Of a stretch of DNA of 64,000 nt, positions 9,161 to 17,003 are shown in pieces. Numbering within the stretch: the first letter of the stretch is position 1; every line of letters begins with the position of its first letter. Made by a program: the position numbers and the translations under genes. This stretch comes from Streptomyces sp. NBC_00536 (GTDB lineage Bacteria; Actinomycetota; Actinomycetes; Streptomycetales; Streptomycetaceae), in contig NZ_CP107819.1 of the NCBI RefSeq assembly GCF_036346295.1, forward strand, positions 1,178,001 to 1,242,000, read 5' to 3'. Under the pieces are notes generated by a model. The model was not told where the DNA came from. It did not search any database and saw only the letters and a list, made by a program, of their open reading frames with translations.

Positions 9161-9230
9161 CGTACGGGCCTGCGTCCGAATGGCCGCCCAGGGATGCCGC
9201 CCGAGCGGGCCCGGGGTCCGGCGGCGGGCA

Positions 9231-9840
9231 GGTCAGCGTCACCCCTGCGGCGCTGAAGGAGACCGAGGTCGTCAAGGAGACCGCCCGGGACGGATGCCTG
9301 GACGCTGAAGCTGGTGGCGGGAGGGCACTGACTCAAGGTCCACAACCACGACGACGCGGCGGGTGCGCGGGTCGAGGTGTGGGACGACCCCACTGATACC
9401 CACCCGTACCGGCAGTGGGTGCTGGAGCGCGTGCCCGCGGCGGGGGCCGGGGTCGACCTGCCGCTGACGTTCTCCGTTCCCGAGGAGTTCTCCGCCCTCG
9501 ACCTGGCCGCCTCCGCGGAGGAGAACACCGACCTGCTGCTCGGTGATCCTCACGGTCGTCGCCCTGCCCAGCGAGCTGGCGGGCGAGCACACCGTCGAGC
9601 GCCTGGCGCGCACGCTGGGCGCGATCCATCCCGACGCCGAGGTCGGGGTGGGCCTCGGCCCGCACGAACAAGGCCGCCGGCGTGATCGTCCGGCAGAGCG
9701 GGCGGGCGTTCGTCGGGGCCATCGCGGGCAAGGGCGCGTCCCGAATGGGACGTCGTCGGCGCCTTCGCGACGAAGGCCGGCACGGTCGGCATCGAACGCT
9801 TCAGCCGCTTCTTCAGCAAGGTGGCACAGCCGAGGTGACC
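9231..9840 (+). pseudogene. Decayed gene with several frameshifts and an in-frame stop
   Basis: Coding-like protein pieces appear in successive frames of one strand. One reads DAWTLKLVAGGH, then a TGA near 9328, then LKVHNHDDAAGARVEVW and YRQWVLERV. Near 9543 the frame shifts to VILTVVALPSELAGEHTVER and GAIHPDAEVGVGLG. It shifts again near 9670 to GVIVRQSGRAFVGAIAGKG and once more near 9740 to FATKAGTVGIERFSRFFSKV. At least four lesions break what was probably one gene of about 200 codons. The first part has the look of a beta-trefoil repeat, but I cannot name the family. It lies directly before the repeat-NTPase unit, consistent with a remodelled region. Confidence 0.55.
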
Positions 9841-9980
9841 GCCTCAAGAAGACCTCCCCGAGCACTTCGGCTCGACTGGGTTGAGGCAGGGGTGGGCCAC
9901 GGAGGGGTAGCAGACCTCGGTGGCAAGCCGGACACTCATCTGTGTGATCTGACGGCGCCGTAAGGGAGAGGTGACGGGCA

Positions 9981-10400
9981 ATGGCCGGTTTCGGGGGCGG
10001 ACGGTGGGTCTGGTGGGCGGTCTGCGTCGTGTCAGCGGCGGTGGCCGTCGCCCTGGTGCTCGTTTCCCTCGTGGTGGATCTGGACACCGGGGACCGAGTT
10101 GCCAGTGTCGTGGGTGCGGTGGCGGGTGTCGCTGGTTTGGCTCTGTCCCTGCACGGTCTGAACCGACAGGCACAAGCCGGTGTGCCGGCTTCCGGGAGTC
10201 GCTCGGTGCAGTCCGGGCAGGGCATCGGGCGCGCCGTCACCGGTGACAACAACCGGTTCTCCGGGCCGGCGCCCCGGGTGCCCGCCGTCGGCACGCCTTC
10301 GGCCCCGGTCGCCGGCACGCCCGTTCCCGGTGAGCGCGGCGTCGCCGCGGCCGGCGGTATCGGTGAGGCAGTCACCGGCGATGGGAACGAGCAGCGGTGA
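9981..10400 (+). CDS. Small two-helix membrane protein paired with the repeat NTPase
   Basis: A 139-aa protein with two transmembrane segments (about residues 10-32 and 40-60). Its hydrophilic tail contains two copies of a glycine-rich motif, GIGRAVTGDNN and GIGEAVTGDGN. The same motif type (GSIGLGVSGDGN) occurs in the N-terminal part of the next protein. Its stop overlaps the GTG start of that protein by 4 bp (GTGA), so the two are co-translated and probably work together at the membrane. No enzymatic motif is visible and I do not assign a function. Confidence 0.7.
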   Translation: MAGFGGGRWVWWAVCVVSAAVAVALVLVSLVVDLDTGDRVASVVGAVAGVAGLALSLHGLNRQAQAGVPASGSRSVQSGQGIGRAVTGDNNRFSGPAPRVPAVGTPSAPVAGTPVPGERGVAAAGGIGEAVTGDGNEQR

Positions 10401-13400
10401 GGTGGCGGTTATCCCGCCGGTGGCGACCCCGTGGTGCGGTCCTGGACGCGCCGCGGCCGGCCCCTCCCGCCCGCACGGTCGAATCGCCGGCTCCAACGCC
10501 CGAGCCGGCCGGCTCGTTCGACCCGGCTGGTCAGGCCGGCCCGCCCCACCCAGGCGGAAAGGCGCGGCCGCCCAGCCCCGCCGAGGCACGCCCACCGGCC
10601 CCACCCCCGGGCGCGGTCCTCGACTCGGGGCCCGTGGAGCGGGCGTCCGTGGTGGGTGTCGAGCATTCAGTCGCCGCTGGTGGTTCGATCGGGCTCGGGG
10701 TCAGTGGTGACGGCAATAGGATTCGGATCGAGGGTGATGTCGTCCTCGGTCACATGGCGCCGCAGTCCCGGTCGGCGTACTGGCGTGAGGTACGGCACCT
10801 CGCGGCCACCACCCGGTTCGAGGGCCGCGACGAGGAGCTCGCCGCCATGGCCGCCTTCGCGTCGGCCGCCGAAGACGACGAACGCGGTGGACGGCACGGT
10901 GGGTACTGGCGGTGGCTGGGGCCCGCTTGGGCCGGGAAGACGGCGCTGATGGCCCAGTTCGTGCTCAACCCGCCTGCCGGTGTCGACGTCCTCGCCTTCT
11001 TCGTCACCGCGCGGATGGCCGGCCGCGCGGACCGTACAGCTTTCCTGAGCACGCTCGAAGGGCAACTCCGCGCCTACCTCCAGGACGGCGGCATCGACTG
11101 CACCGACCTCGGCGGATTCCTCGACGGGCTGGAACGGGCCGCCTCCCGGGCCATGGCCGCCGGGCGTCGCGTAGTACTCGTGATAGACGGCATGGACGAG
11201 GACACCGGGGTCCCCAGTGCGGTGGGCGGCAACAGCATCGCCGCCTGTCTGCCGCACACTCCACCCGCCGGGATGAGGGTCATCGTCGCCGGTCGTCGCC
11301 ATCCGCCAGTCCCCGCCGATGTCTTGACCGGCCCCCTGCTCGGCACCGCCATCGACCACGAGCTGGCCGCTTCGCCCGCGGCTCAGGCGGTGCGCGCCGA
11401 CGCCGAACGCAACCTCGAAGCCCTCATCGCCTCTGGCGGTCTGAGCATGGAACTCGTCGGCCTGACCGCGGCCGCCGGGGGCGGGCTCAGTCCTGCCGAC
11501 TTCGCCGAGCTCGGTGGAGTGGCACAGCGGCGCATCGAACTCGTCCTCGGAGGCAGCACAGGAAGGGCGTTCGAGCACCGGCCTGCCCAGTGGGTGACCG
11601 ACGCCGAGGGCCGGGCGCAGGCCCTGTACTCGTTCGCCCACCAGGATCTCCTCCACGGTGCCCGCAGCCTCCTCGATCCTGCCGACCTGGGCGCCTACCG
11701 GTCCCGTATCCACACGTTGGCCGACCACGCGCGGCGCGGCGGGTGGCCGGCATCCACATCCGAGTACCTGCTGTACGGCTACCCCCGGCTGCTCCACGAA
11801 CTCGGGGACACCGCGCGGCTCACCGCGCTGGCCACCGACCGCGCCCGGCACGAATGCCTGTGGCAGACGACCGGCACCGACAGCCAGGCCTTCACGGAGA
11901 TCGCCGACGCCTTCCGCCTCCACCTCGCCAGCACGGCCCCATGCGACCTCGGCGCTTGCGCCCGGCTCGCCCATCACCGGGAAGGCCTTCAGCACACCGC
12001 GGACGCACTGCCAACGACCGTCATCACCACCTGGGCCCGACTGGGCCTACTGCGCCGGGCCATCACAGCCGCCATGCAACGGAGCCAACTGGCTGCCACC
12101 CCGGGGCAGACACTGCTGGGCAGCATCCTGACAGCGGCCGGCACCACCGCGGAGGCGAGCGAGCACGTCATGGAGGCGGCCCAGGCGTTCACCACTCCCG
12201 AGACCCGGTCCAGGGCCTTGGCGGAGATCGCCCAGGCCCTGGCCGCCGATTCCCAGTGGAAGCGCGCGATCCGGCTGGCCTCCTCCCTGGCCGATCCCGA
12301 CCAGCAGGCGCAGGCCATGACGAGCGTCACCGTCGCGATGGGGGCGGCCGGCGAGTTCGGTGCCGCGGTGCGGACCGCGCGGAGCATCGCCGTCCCTGAG
12401 CTGCGGGCCCAGGCCGTCGCCAGCGTGGCCAGGGCGATGGTGGAGGCCGGTGAGCACAAGAATGCGGTCGGGCTGGCTCGTACCATCACCGACCCCGAGC
12501 AGCGGGCTCTGGCACTCACCGGCATCGCGTGGGTCATGGCGGAGGCGGGCGATCACACCGGGGCGGTCGCACTCGCCCGTACCATCGCCGACCCGGAGCA
12601 ACAGGGCTGGGCGTTCGCGGGCATCGCGGTGGCCATGGCGGAGGGAGGACAGTACGGCCGGGCGATCGGGCTCGTTGGCGACCTCGGCCATCCCGGGCAG
12701 CGGGCCCAGGCGCTCACGGGCATCGCGGTGGCCATGGCGGAAGCATGTGACCACGAGGGCGACGCGATCGGACTGGCCCGTACGATCACCGACCCCGAGC
12801 AACAGGCGCGGGCGTTCACTGAGATCGCCCGGGTGATAGCCGAGGACGGGGACCACGGACCGGCGGTCACCCTCGCTCGTACCATCGCCGACCCCGAACA
12901 GCAGGCGCGCGCGGTCATGGGGATCACGCGGGCGATGGCGGCAGCTCGGGATCCCGACGGTGCGATCGGGCTCGCCCGTACCATCACCGACCCCGAGACA
13001 CAGGCCTGGGCGTTCACAGGAATATCCCGGGCGATGGCCGAGGACGGGGACCACGGATCGGCGGTCGCCCTGGCCCGTACCATCACCGATGCCGACGCCC
13101 GGGCCAGCGCGTTCGAGGGCATCGCCCTGGCCGCCGCGCGTCTCGGTAACCACCAGGCGGCCGTCGAACTGGCCTGTGACGCCGCGGATCTCGTCACGGA
13201 CCTCGGCCTGCTCGGGATCACGGCCGCGTCGATGGCCGAGGCGGGAAACGCGGCAGCCGGCAAGGAACTGGCCGAGCGGGCGGCCCGCCTCGCCCACGAC
13301 AGTGCCACGGCCCACCGGATGCGACTGCTGGCTGCCGCCATCGAGGCGTCAGTGGTGGCGGGAGCCGGGTCCGCGTCCAGTTTCGGACCGGATGCCGCCG

Positions 13401-14494
13401 CGTTGGCCCGCTCGATTCCCGGGCTGGCCCGGGCCGTATCGCACCATGAGGAGCGAGCTTGGGCGCTGGCCGACGTGGCCCGGGCGCTGGCCGGAGCCGG
13501 CGACTACGACGCGGCGGTCGAACTCGCCGAGTCCATCACCTACGGCGATCCCCGGGCTTGGGCGTGCGCGGACATCGCCACGGCCCTGGCGGCGGCGGGG
13601 CGACACGAGGCCGCGATCGGGATCGCCCGCACGATCGACGTCCCTTCATGGCAGGGGCGGACCATCGCGTCCATCGTCGCGGCGATGGCCAGGGGCGGGG
13701 AACACGACGCGGCGGTCGAGCTCATACGCACTCTCCCCCACCCGGCCCAGCGCCAGGAAGCGCGGGCGGGCATCGCCGTGGCCCTGGCGGAGGTCGGGGA
13801 CTTCCAGGCCGCCGTCGATTCCGCCCGTGCGCTCACCCTTCCGGTTCTTCAGGCTCGGACCCTGGCGGGCATCACCAGGTTCGCGGCGGCCTTCGGTGAA
13901 CGCGACGCGGCGCTCGACCTCGCCCGTACCATCCCGCACGCCGAACTGCGGGCCGAGGCCTTCGCAGGCATCGCCGTCGCCGTGGCGGAAGCCGGGGACC
14001 ACCAGGACGCGGTGGAGCTCGCCCGTACCATCACGGACGAGGACGACAGGACAGACGCTCTGGCAGGCATCGCGGTGGCCGCGGCCAGGGCCGGACACGG
14101 CGAAGGCGCGTCCGGCCCTGTTCTCGCCCTCGCCCTCGCCCCGAGGCTGGGAGAGGCGGCACGAGCCGAGATCTCGGTGGCCCTCGCCGAAGGAGGTCTT
14201 CCGAGTCAGGGCCTCGACCTCGCCCGTGCACTCCCCCACCCCGGCCACCGGGCCCGCGCCCTCGCCGGAATCGCCCGCGCGACGGACTCCCCCCGGCTCC
14301 TCGCGGAGGCCGTGTCCCTTTCGTTCGGCCCGAAGGTCATCAGAGAACTCGCGATCCTGGACGGCGAGGCGGTGCGGACCTTGGTGCGGGATGTTCTGGA
14401 GGTGTTGAACGGGCACCAGGCTGTCGGGCCGAACCCGCCCCCATCGCCCCCGCGGAGGGTGACTCGCGGTATGCGGCGGTCGCGAGCCGGATGA
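10397..14494 (+). CDS. Large P-loop NTPase with about 18 C-terminal helical (TPR-like) repeats, STAND-like
   Basis: A 1365-aa protein. Residues 1-80 are Pro-Ala-rich and disordered. A glycine-rich motif (SIGLGVSGDGN, about 95-106) is shared with the upstream membrane protein. The NTPase has Walker A GPAWAGKTAL (about 175-184) and Walker B VVLVIDGMDED (about 258-268), followed by a helical region. From about residue 585 to 1300 there are about 31-residue repeats of the form LARTITDPEQQARAFxGIA..AMAEAGDH..AV, most regular between 12400 and 13150. NTPase plus superstructure repeats is the STAND architecture used by sensors and immune effectors. No N-terminal nuclease, protease or TIR domain is recognised. 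The GTG start is fixed by the 4-bp overlap. The last 155 bp overlap the convergent LysR gene. Confidence 0.8.
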   Translation: MRWRLSRRWRPRGAVLDAPRPAPPARTVESPAPTPEPAGSFDPAGQAGPPHPGGKARPPSPAEARPPAPPPGAVLDSGPVERASVVGVEHSVAAGGSIGLGVSGDGNRIRIEGDVVLGHMAPQSRSAYWREVRHLAATTRFEGRDEELAAMAAFASAAEDDERGGRHGGYWRWLGPAWAGKTALMAQFVLNPPAGVDVLAFFVTARMAGRADRTAFLSTLEGQLRAYLQDGGIDCTDLGGFLDGLERAASRAMAAGRRVVLVIDGMDEDTGVPSAVGGNSIAACLPHTPPAGMRVIVAGRRHPPVPADVLTGPLLGTAIDHELAASPAAQAVRADAERNLEALIASGGLSMELVGLTAAAGGGLSPADFAELGGVAQRRIELVLGGSTGRAFEHRPAQWVTDAEGRAQALYSFAHQDLLHGARSLLDPADLGAYRSRIHTLADHARRGGWPASTSEYLLYGYPRLLHELGDTARLTALATDRARHECLWQTTGTDSQAFTEIADAFRLHLASTAPCDLGACARLAHHREGLQHTADALPTTVITTWARLGLLRRAITAAMQRSQLAATPGQTLLGSILTAAGTTAEASEHVMEAAQAFTTPETRSRALAEIAQALAADSQWKRAIRLASSLADPDQQAQAMTSVTVAMGAAGEFGAAVRTARSIAVPELRAQAVASVARAMVEAGEHKNAVGLARTITDPEQRALALTGIAWVMAEAGDHTGAVALARTIADPEQQGWAFAGIAVAMAEGGQYGRAIGLVGDLGHPGQRAQALTGIAVAMAEACDHEGDAIGLARTITDPEQQARAFTEIARVIAEDGDHGPAVTLARTIADPEQQARAVMGITRAMAAARDPDGAIGLARTITDPETQAWAFTGISRAMAEDGDHGSAVALARTITDADARASAFEGIALAAARLGNHQAAVELACDAADLVTDLGLLGITAASMAEAGNAAAGKELAERAARLAHDSATAHRMRLLAAAIEASVVAGAGSASSFGPDAAALARSIPGLARAVSHHEERAWALADVARALAGAGDYDAAVELAESITYGDPRAWACADIATALAAAGRHEAAIGIARTIDVPSWQGRTIASIVAAMARGGEHDAAVELIRTLPHPAQRQEARAGIAVALAEVGDFQAAVDSARALTLPVLQARTLAGITRFAAAFGERDAALDLARTIPHAELRAEAFAGIAVAVAEAGDHQDAVELARTITDEDDRTDALAGIAVAAARAGHGEGASGPVLALALAPRLGEAARAEISVALAEGGLPSQGLDLARALPHPGHRARALAGIARATDSPRLLAEAVSLSFGPKVIRELAILDGEAVRTLVRDVLEVLNGHQAVGPNPPPSPPRRVTRGMRRSRAG
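12150..14290 (+). repeat. Array of about 93-bp coding repeats in the NTPase gene
   Basis: The C-terminal half of the NTPase is an in-frame array of units near 93 bp. Blocks near 12472, 12571, 12774, 12874, 12970 and 13072 share nearly identical DNA (for example CGTACCATCACCGACCC), suggesting recent internal duplication or gene conversion. Units outside 12400-13150 are more divergent. Confidence 0.8.
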
Positions 14495-15311
14495 ACGAGC
14501 GGAGAAGCGGATCGGTGGCGGTCGCGTTCCATGCCACCACCGCACGGCTCGGTTCCATGTCGCTCAGTGGCACCACGGTGAGGCCCTCCCCCGGCTCGTG
14601 GTCCAGGAGGGTGATGCCGACCGTGCCGTTCCACAGGACGGCTTGCCGGCATTCCTGTACGGCGCGCACCACCGGGCCCTCCCGGGGCTCGCCGCCGTTC
14701 CAGTACGACTGCCAGAGCGGATCGGTGCCCTCCGGGAAGCGGAACCACCGGCGGTCGGCCAGGTCGGCGAGTTCCAGGGCCGCGCGACGGGCCAGTGGGT
14801 CGTCGGCGCGCAGCAGCGCGCCCACCGGGTCGGCCCGCAGCGCCCGCACGGTGAGGCCGGTCCCGTCGAACGGCGCCCGGGTCAGGGCGACGTCGACCAG
14901 TCCCGCGCGCAGCCCGCAGGTGGGGTCGGCCAGATCGGCCTCCCGGACGCGGACCTCGACGCGCGGGTGCCGGAGGCGGTAGGCGTCGGCCAGCCGGGTC
15001 GCCGCCGGGTCGGTGCTGTCGCCGAGGATGCCGATGGTGACGGTCGCGGCGCCCGCCGCCGCGGCGACCCGTACGCGTACCCGTTCGGCCCGGGCCAGCA
15101 GGGACCGGGCCTCCTCCAGCAGGACCGCGCCCACCTCGGTGAGCGCGACCCCGGCGGAAGACCGGTCGAAGAGCGCGGCACCGATCTCGGTCTCCAGGCC
15201 CTTGATCGCCCGGCTCAGCGGCGGCTGGCTCATGTGCAGCCGGGAAGCGGCCCGGCCGAAGTGGAGTTCCTCGGCGACCGCCACGAAATAGCGCAGCGTA
15301 CGTAGCTCCAT
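14340..15311 (-). CDS. LysR-family transcriptional regulator
   Basis: A 323-aa regulator with an N-terminal winged helix-turn-helix (about 1-60; FGRAASRLHMSQPPLSRAIK is typical LysR) and a substrate-binding domain (about 90-290). ATG 15311 is chosen because the protein there begins MELRTLRYFVAVAEELHFG, the canonical LysR start; an upstream in-frame ATG would add 11 residues. It is divergent from the cupin gene, with an 80-bp spacer carrying a LysR box, so it probably controls the cupin-DoxX pair and itself. The last about 35 residues are Pro-Arg-rich, unlike the family, and overlap the 3' end of the convergent NTPase gene. Confidence 0.88.
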   Translation of the reverse strand: MELRTLRYFVAVAEELHFGRAASRLHMSQPPLSRAIKGLETEIGAALFDRSSAGVALTEVGAVLLEEARSLLARAERVRVRVAAAAGAATVTIGILGDSTDPAATRLADAYRLRHPRVEVRVREADLADPTCGLRAGLVDVALTRAPFDGTGLTVRALRADPVGALLRADDPLARRAALELADLADRRWFRFPEGTDPLWQSYWNGGEPREGPVVRAVQECRQAVLWNGTVGITLLDHEPGEGLTVVPLSDMEPSRAVVAWNATATDPLLRSFIRLATAAYRESPSAGAMGAGSARQPGARSTPPEHPAPRSAPPRRPGSRVL

Positions 15312-15318
15312 GCCGCGA

Positions 15319-15337
15319 CGATACCCGTACGGTATCG
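15319..15337. promoter_or_regulatory. LysR-type operator (T-N11-A box)
   Basis: A perfect inverted repeat CGATACC-CGTAC-GGTATCG lies between the divergent LysR and cupin genes, 8 bp upstream of the LysR start. It contains ATAC-N7-GTAT, the classical T-N11-A LysR recognition pattern (T 15322, A 15334). Confidence 0.75.
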
Positions 15338-15391
15338 GCGCCACAGAATGGGTCTTGGACAGCCCGCACGCCCCGGCGGTGGAATCGAGGC

Positions 15392-15931
15392 ATGACTGAC
15401 GAACCGAAAACCAGTGAACCCGAAGCCGGTGAGCCGAGTGCCGGACCCGCCGTATCGGTGGTCGGTCCGGGGGACGGCGAGACGATCGTCCTGGGCACCA
15501 CGCGACTGCGCGTCCTGGAGGACGGCAGCAACACCGGTCACCGCCTCGGGCTCGCCGAGTGCGTCCTCGCGCCGCACACGCCCGGACCGCCGCAGCACCG
15601 CCACGCCCAGCACGACGAGGGCTTCTACGTCATCTCCGGCACGGTGCGGTTCACGGTCGGGGAGGAGGACCACGAGGCGACCGCGGGCACGTTCGTGATG
15701 GTCCCGACGGGAGCCCCGCACACCTTCGCCAACACGACCGGCGAACCGGCCGTCATGCTCAGCACGTTCACACCGGACCTGTACGTGCAGTACTTCCGGG
15801 ACCTCCAGGACATGATCGCCGCCGGTGAGGCCCTGACCCCGCGGGCGACCGTCCGGACGATGAGCCGCTACGCCACCGAGCCCGCCACCGACTTCGCTCC
15901 CGCGACCGGTGTCCTTGGCCGGGAATCATGA
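15392..15931 (+). CDS. Cupin-domain protein
   Basis: A 179-aa single-domain cupin. The first cupin motif with metal-ligand histidines and glutamate is HRHAQHDEGFYVISG (about residues 69-83), and the second region is PTGAPHTFAN (about 108-117). The N-terminal about 30 residues are acidic and Pro-rich. Small cupins of this type include dioxygenases, isomerases and sensors; the substrate is not readable. It overlaps the next gene by 4 bp (ATGA) and is divergent from the LysR gene, which probably regulates it. Confidence 0.82.
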   Translation: MTDEPKTSEPEAGEPSAGPAVSVVGPGDGETIVLGTTRLRVLEDGSNTGHRLGLAECVLAPHTPGPPQHRHAQHDEGFYVISGTVRFTVGEEDHEATAGTFVMVPTGAPHTFANTTGEPAVMLSTFTPDLYVQYFRDLQDMIAAGEALTPRATVRTMSRYATEPATDFAPATGVLGRES

Positions 15932-16296
15932 ACATCGCCTATTGGACCGTCGCGGTCCCGCTCGCCCTCTTCTACCTCTACAGCGGCGCGGTGAAGGCGG
16001 TCCGGAGCCGTGAGCGGCTCCGTCCGATGATGGCCTGGGTGGACACCACGCCGATGCCGGCGATCAGGACGATCGGGGTGATCGAAGTGCTCGGCGCGAC
16101 CGGGCTGGTCCTCCCGCCGCTGACCGGCATCGCACCCTGGCCGGCCCTGGCCGCGGCCATCGGGTTCGTGCTCCTGCAGATCGGCGCGACCAGGGTTCAC
16201 CTGAGCCGGGGCGACCGTCGGATCGCCCTCAACGTCACGCTCATGGCCGCCGCGGCCGTGACCGCCGCGCTCGCCGGGTTCGCCGGACTCGCGTAA
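15928..16296 (+). CDS. DoxX-like membrane protein
   Basis: A 122-aa protein with four hydrophobic segments and the DoxX-type N-terminus (ALFYLYSGAVKAVRSRER). The fold is shared by DoxX/DoxD-like and related small integral membrane proteins, whose roles vary and are often unknown. It is translationally coupled to the upstream cupin gene (ATGA overlap) and belongs to the LysR-controlled unit. A short tandem repeat begins at its stop codon. Confidence 0.8.
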   Translation: MNIAYWTVAVPLALFYLYSGAVKAVRSRERLRPMMAWVDTTPMPAIRTIGVIEVLGATGLVLPPLTGIAPWPALAAAIGFVLLQIGATRVHLSRGDRRIALNVTLMAAAAVTAALAGFAGLA

Positions 16297-17003
16297 CGAA
16301 CGTAACGAACGTAAAGCTTCCACCCCACTGGAGGGTCAACACGTGGCCACATTCCGGTCCGCCGCCCGGGGCGGCCCGGGTGGCTCCGCTACGTGCGCCG
16401 GGGCGGCCCGGCCGGGAGGTCCGGGGCGCTTCCTTCCCGCCGGTGCGGTGGCCCCGTAGGACTGCCGTCATCACAGGTCACACGGCACTTCACGGCTTCA
16501 CGGAAAGCAGGTGCAGACACCACGCGGCGCACCAACCTTCAAAGCCTGAGCACAAGTTGCATACATTCCCCTCTCAAGACCCGTACCCATGCTCTAGATT
16601 GACCCTGCTTCGCATGCTTGGACACGAGGCGACAAATCATGATCTACAGGTCCGTCTTTTCGGACAGTCAGTAGTCGCCCCTGCGCCCAACGTGGGGGTG
16701 ACCGGTTCTTGGAGCCCGGGAAGGGGCCCCTGGACGTGGGGAGCAACCGTCAGGTTCCCTCGTTCCTCGGGACTCGGGCAGGACGTACGAATCCGCGGTC
16801 GGCCGGTGGGGTGTTCACGTAGCGCCGCCACGGGCAGGCATGCCGTTCGCGGGGGGACAGGGGTGCCCCCGGAGTGAGGAACAGCGCGGCGCGGGAGGCG
16901 GAGCCTCCCGAGGGGAGCAACAGGGCGGGGGGCTCGGGTCCCCCGGGGGGAGTGACCGTGTGGAACGAACACGTCGAGTCCACTGGCGACCTGGGGGGGA
17001 ATT
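16297..17003 (+). promoter_or_regulatory. Long leader/promoter region of the exopolysaccharide locus
   Basis: This 707-bp stretch has no convincing gene. It starts with a small tandem repeat (TAACGAACG units at 16294-16316). The middle (about 16540-16640) is AT-richer than its surroundings and is the best place for a promoter. From about 16700 it is G-rich and full of inverted repeats: GGGGG/CCCCC pairs at 16851-16870 and 16928-16944, and an 8-bp perfect stem with a GGA loop at 16892-16910. The last two hairpins sit within 115 nt of the first gene, suggesting attenuation or a structured leader. No known riboswitch was recognised. Confidence 0.45.
16892..16910 (+). terminator. Stable hairpin in the exopolysaccharide leader (attenuator-like)
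   Basis: CGGGAGGC-GGA-GCCTCCCG forms a perfect 8-bp stem with a three-base loop, followed 17 nt later by a second G5/C5 hairpin. No U-tract follows, so termination is uncertain. Position in the leader suggests a role in read-through control of the 27-kb locus. Confidence 0.4.

Noticed and set aside
12400..13150. Regular DNA repeats resembling a CRISPR array
   Set aside because: Units are in one open frame, about 93 bp long with variable coding differences, and have no short identical direct repeats with unique spacers.
16297..17003. A cyclic di-AMP or cobalamin riboswitch in the polysaccharide leader
   Set aside because: The region is structured, but I could not match the conserved cores of these riboswitches.
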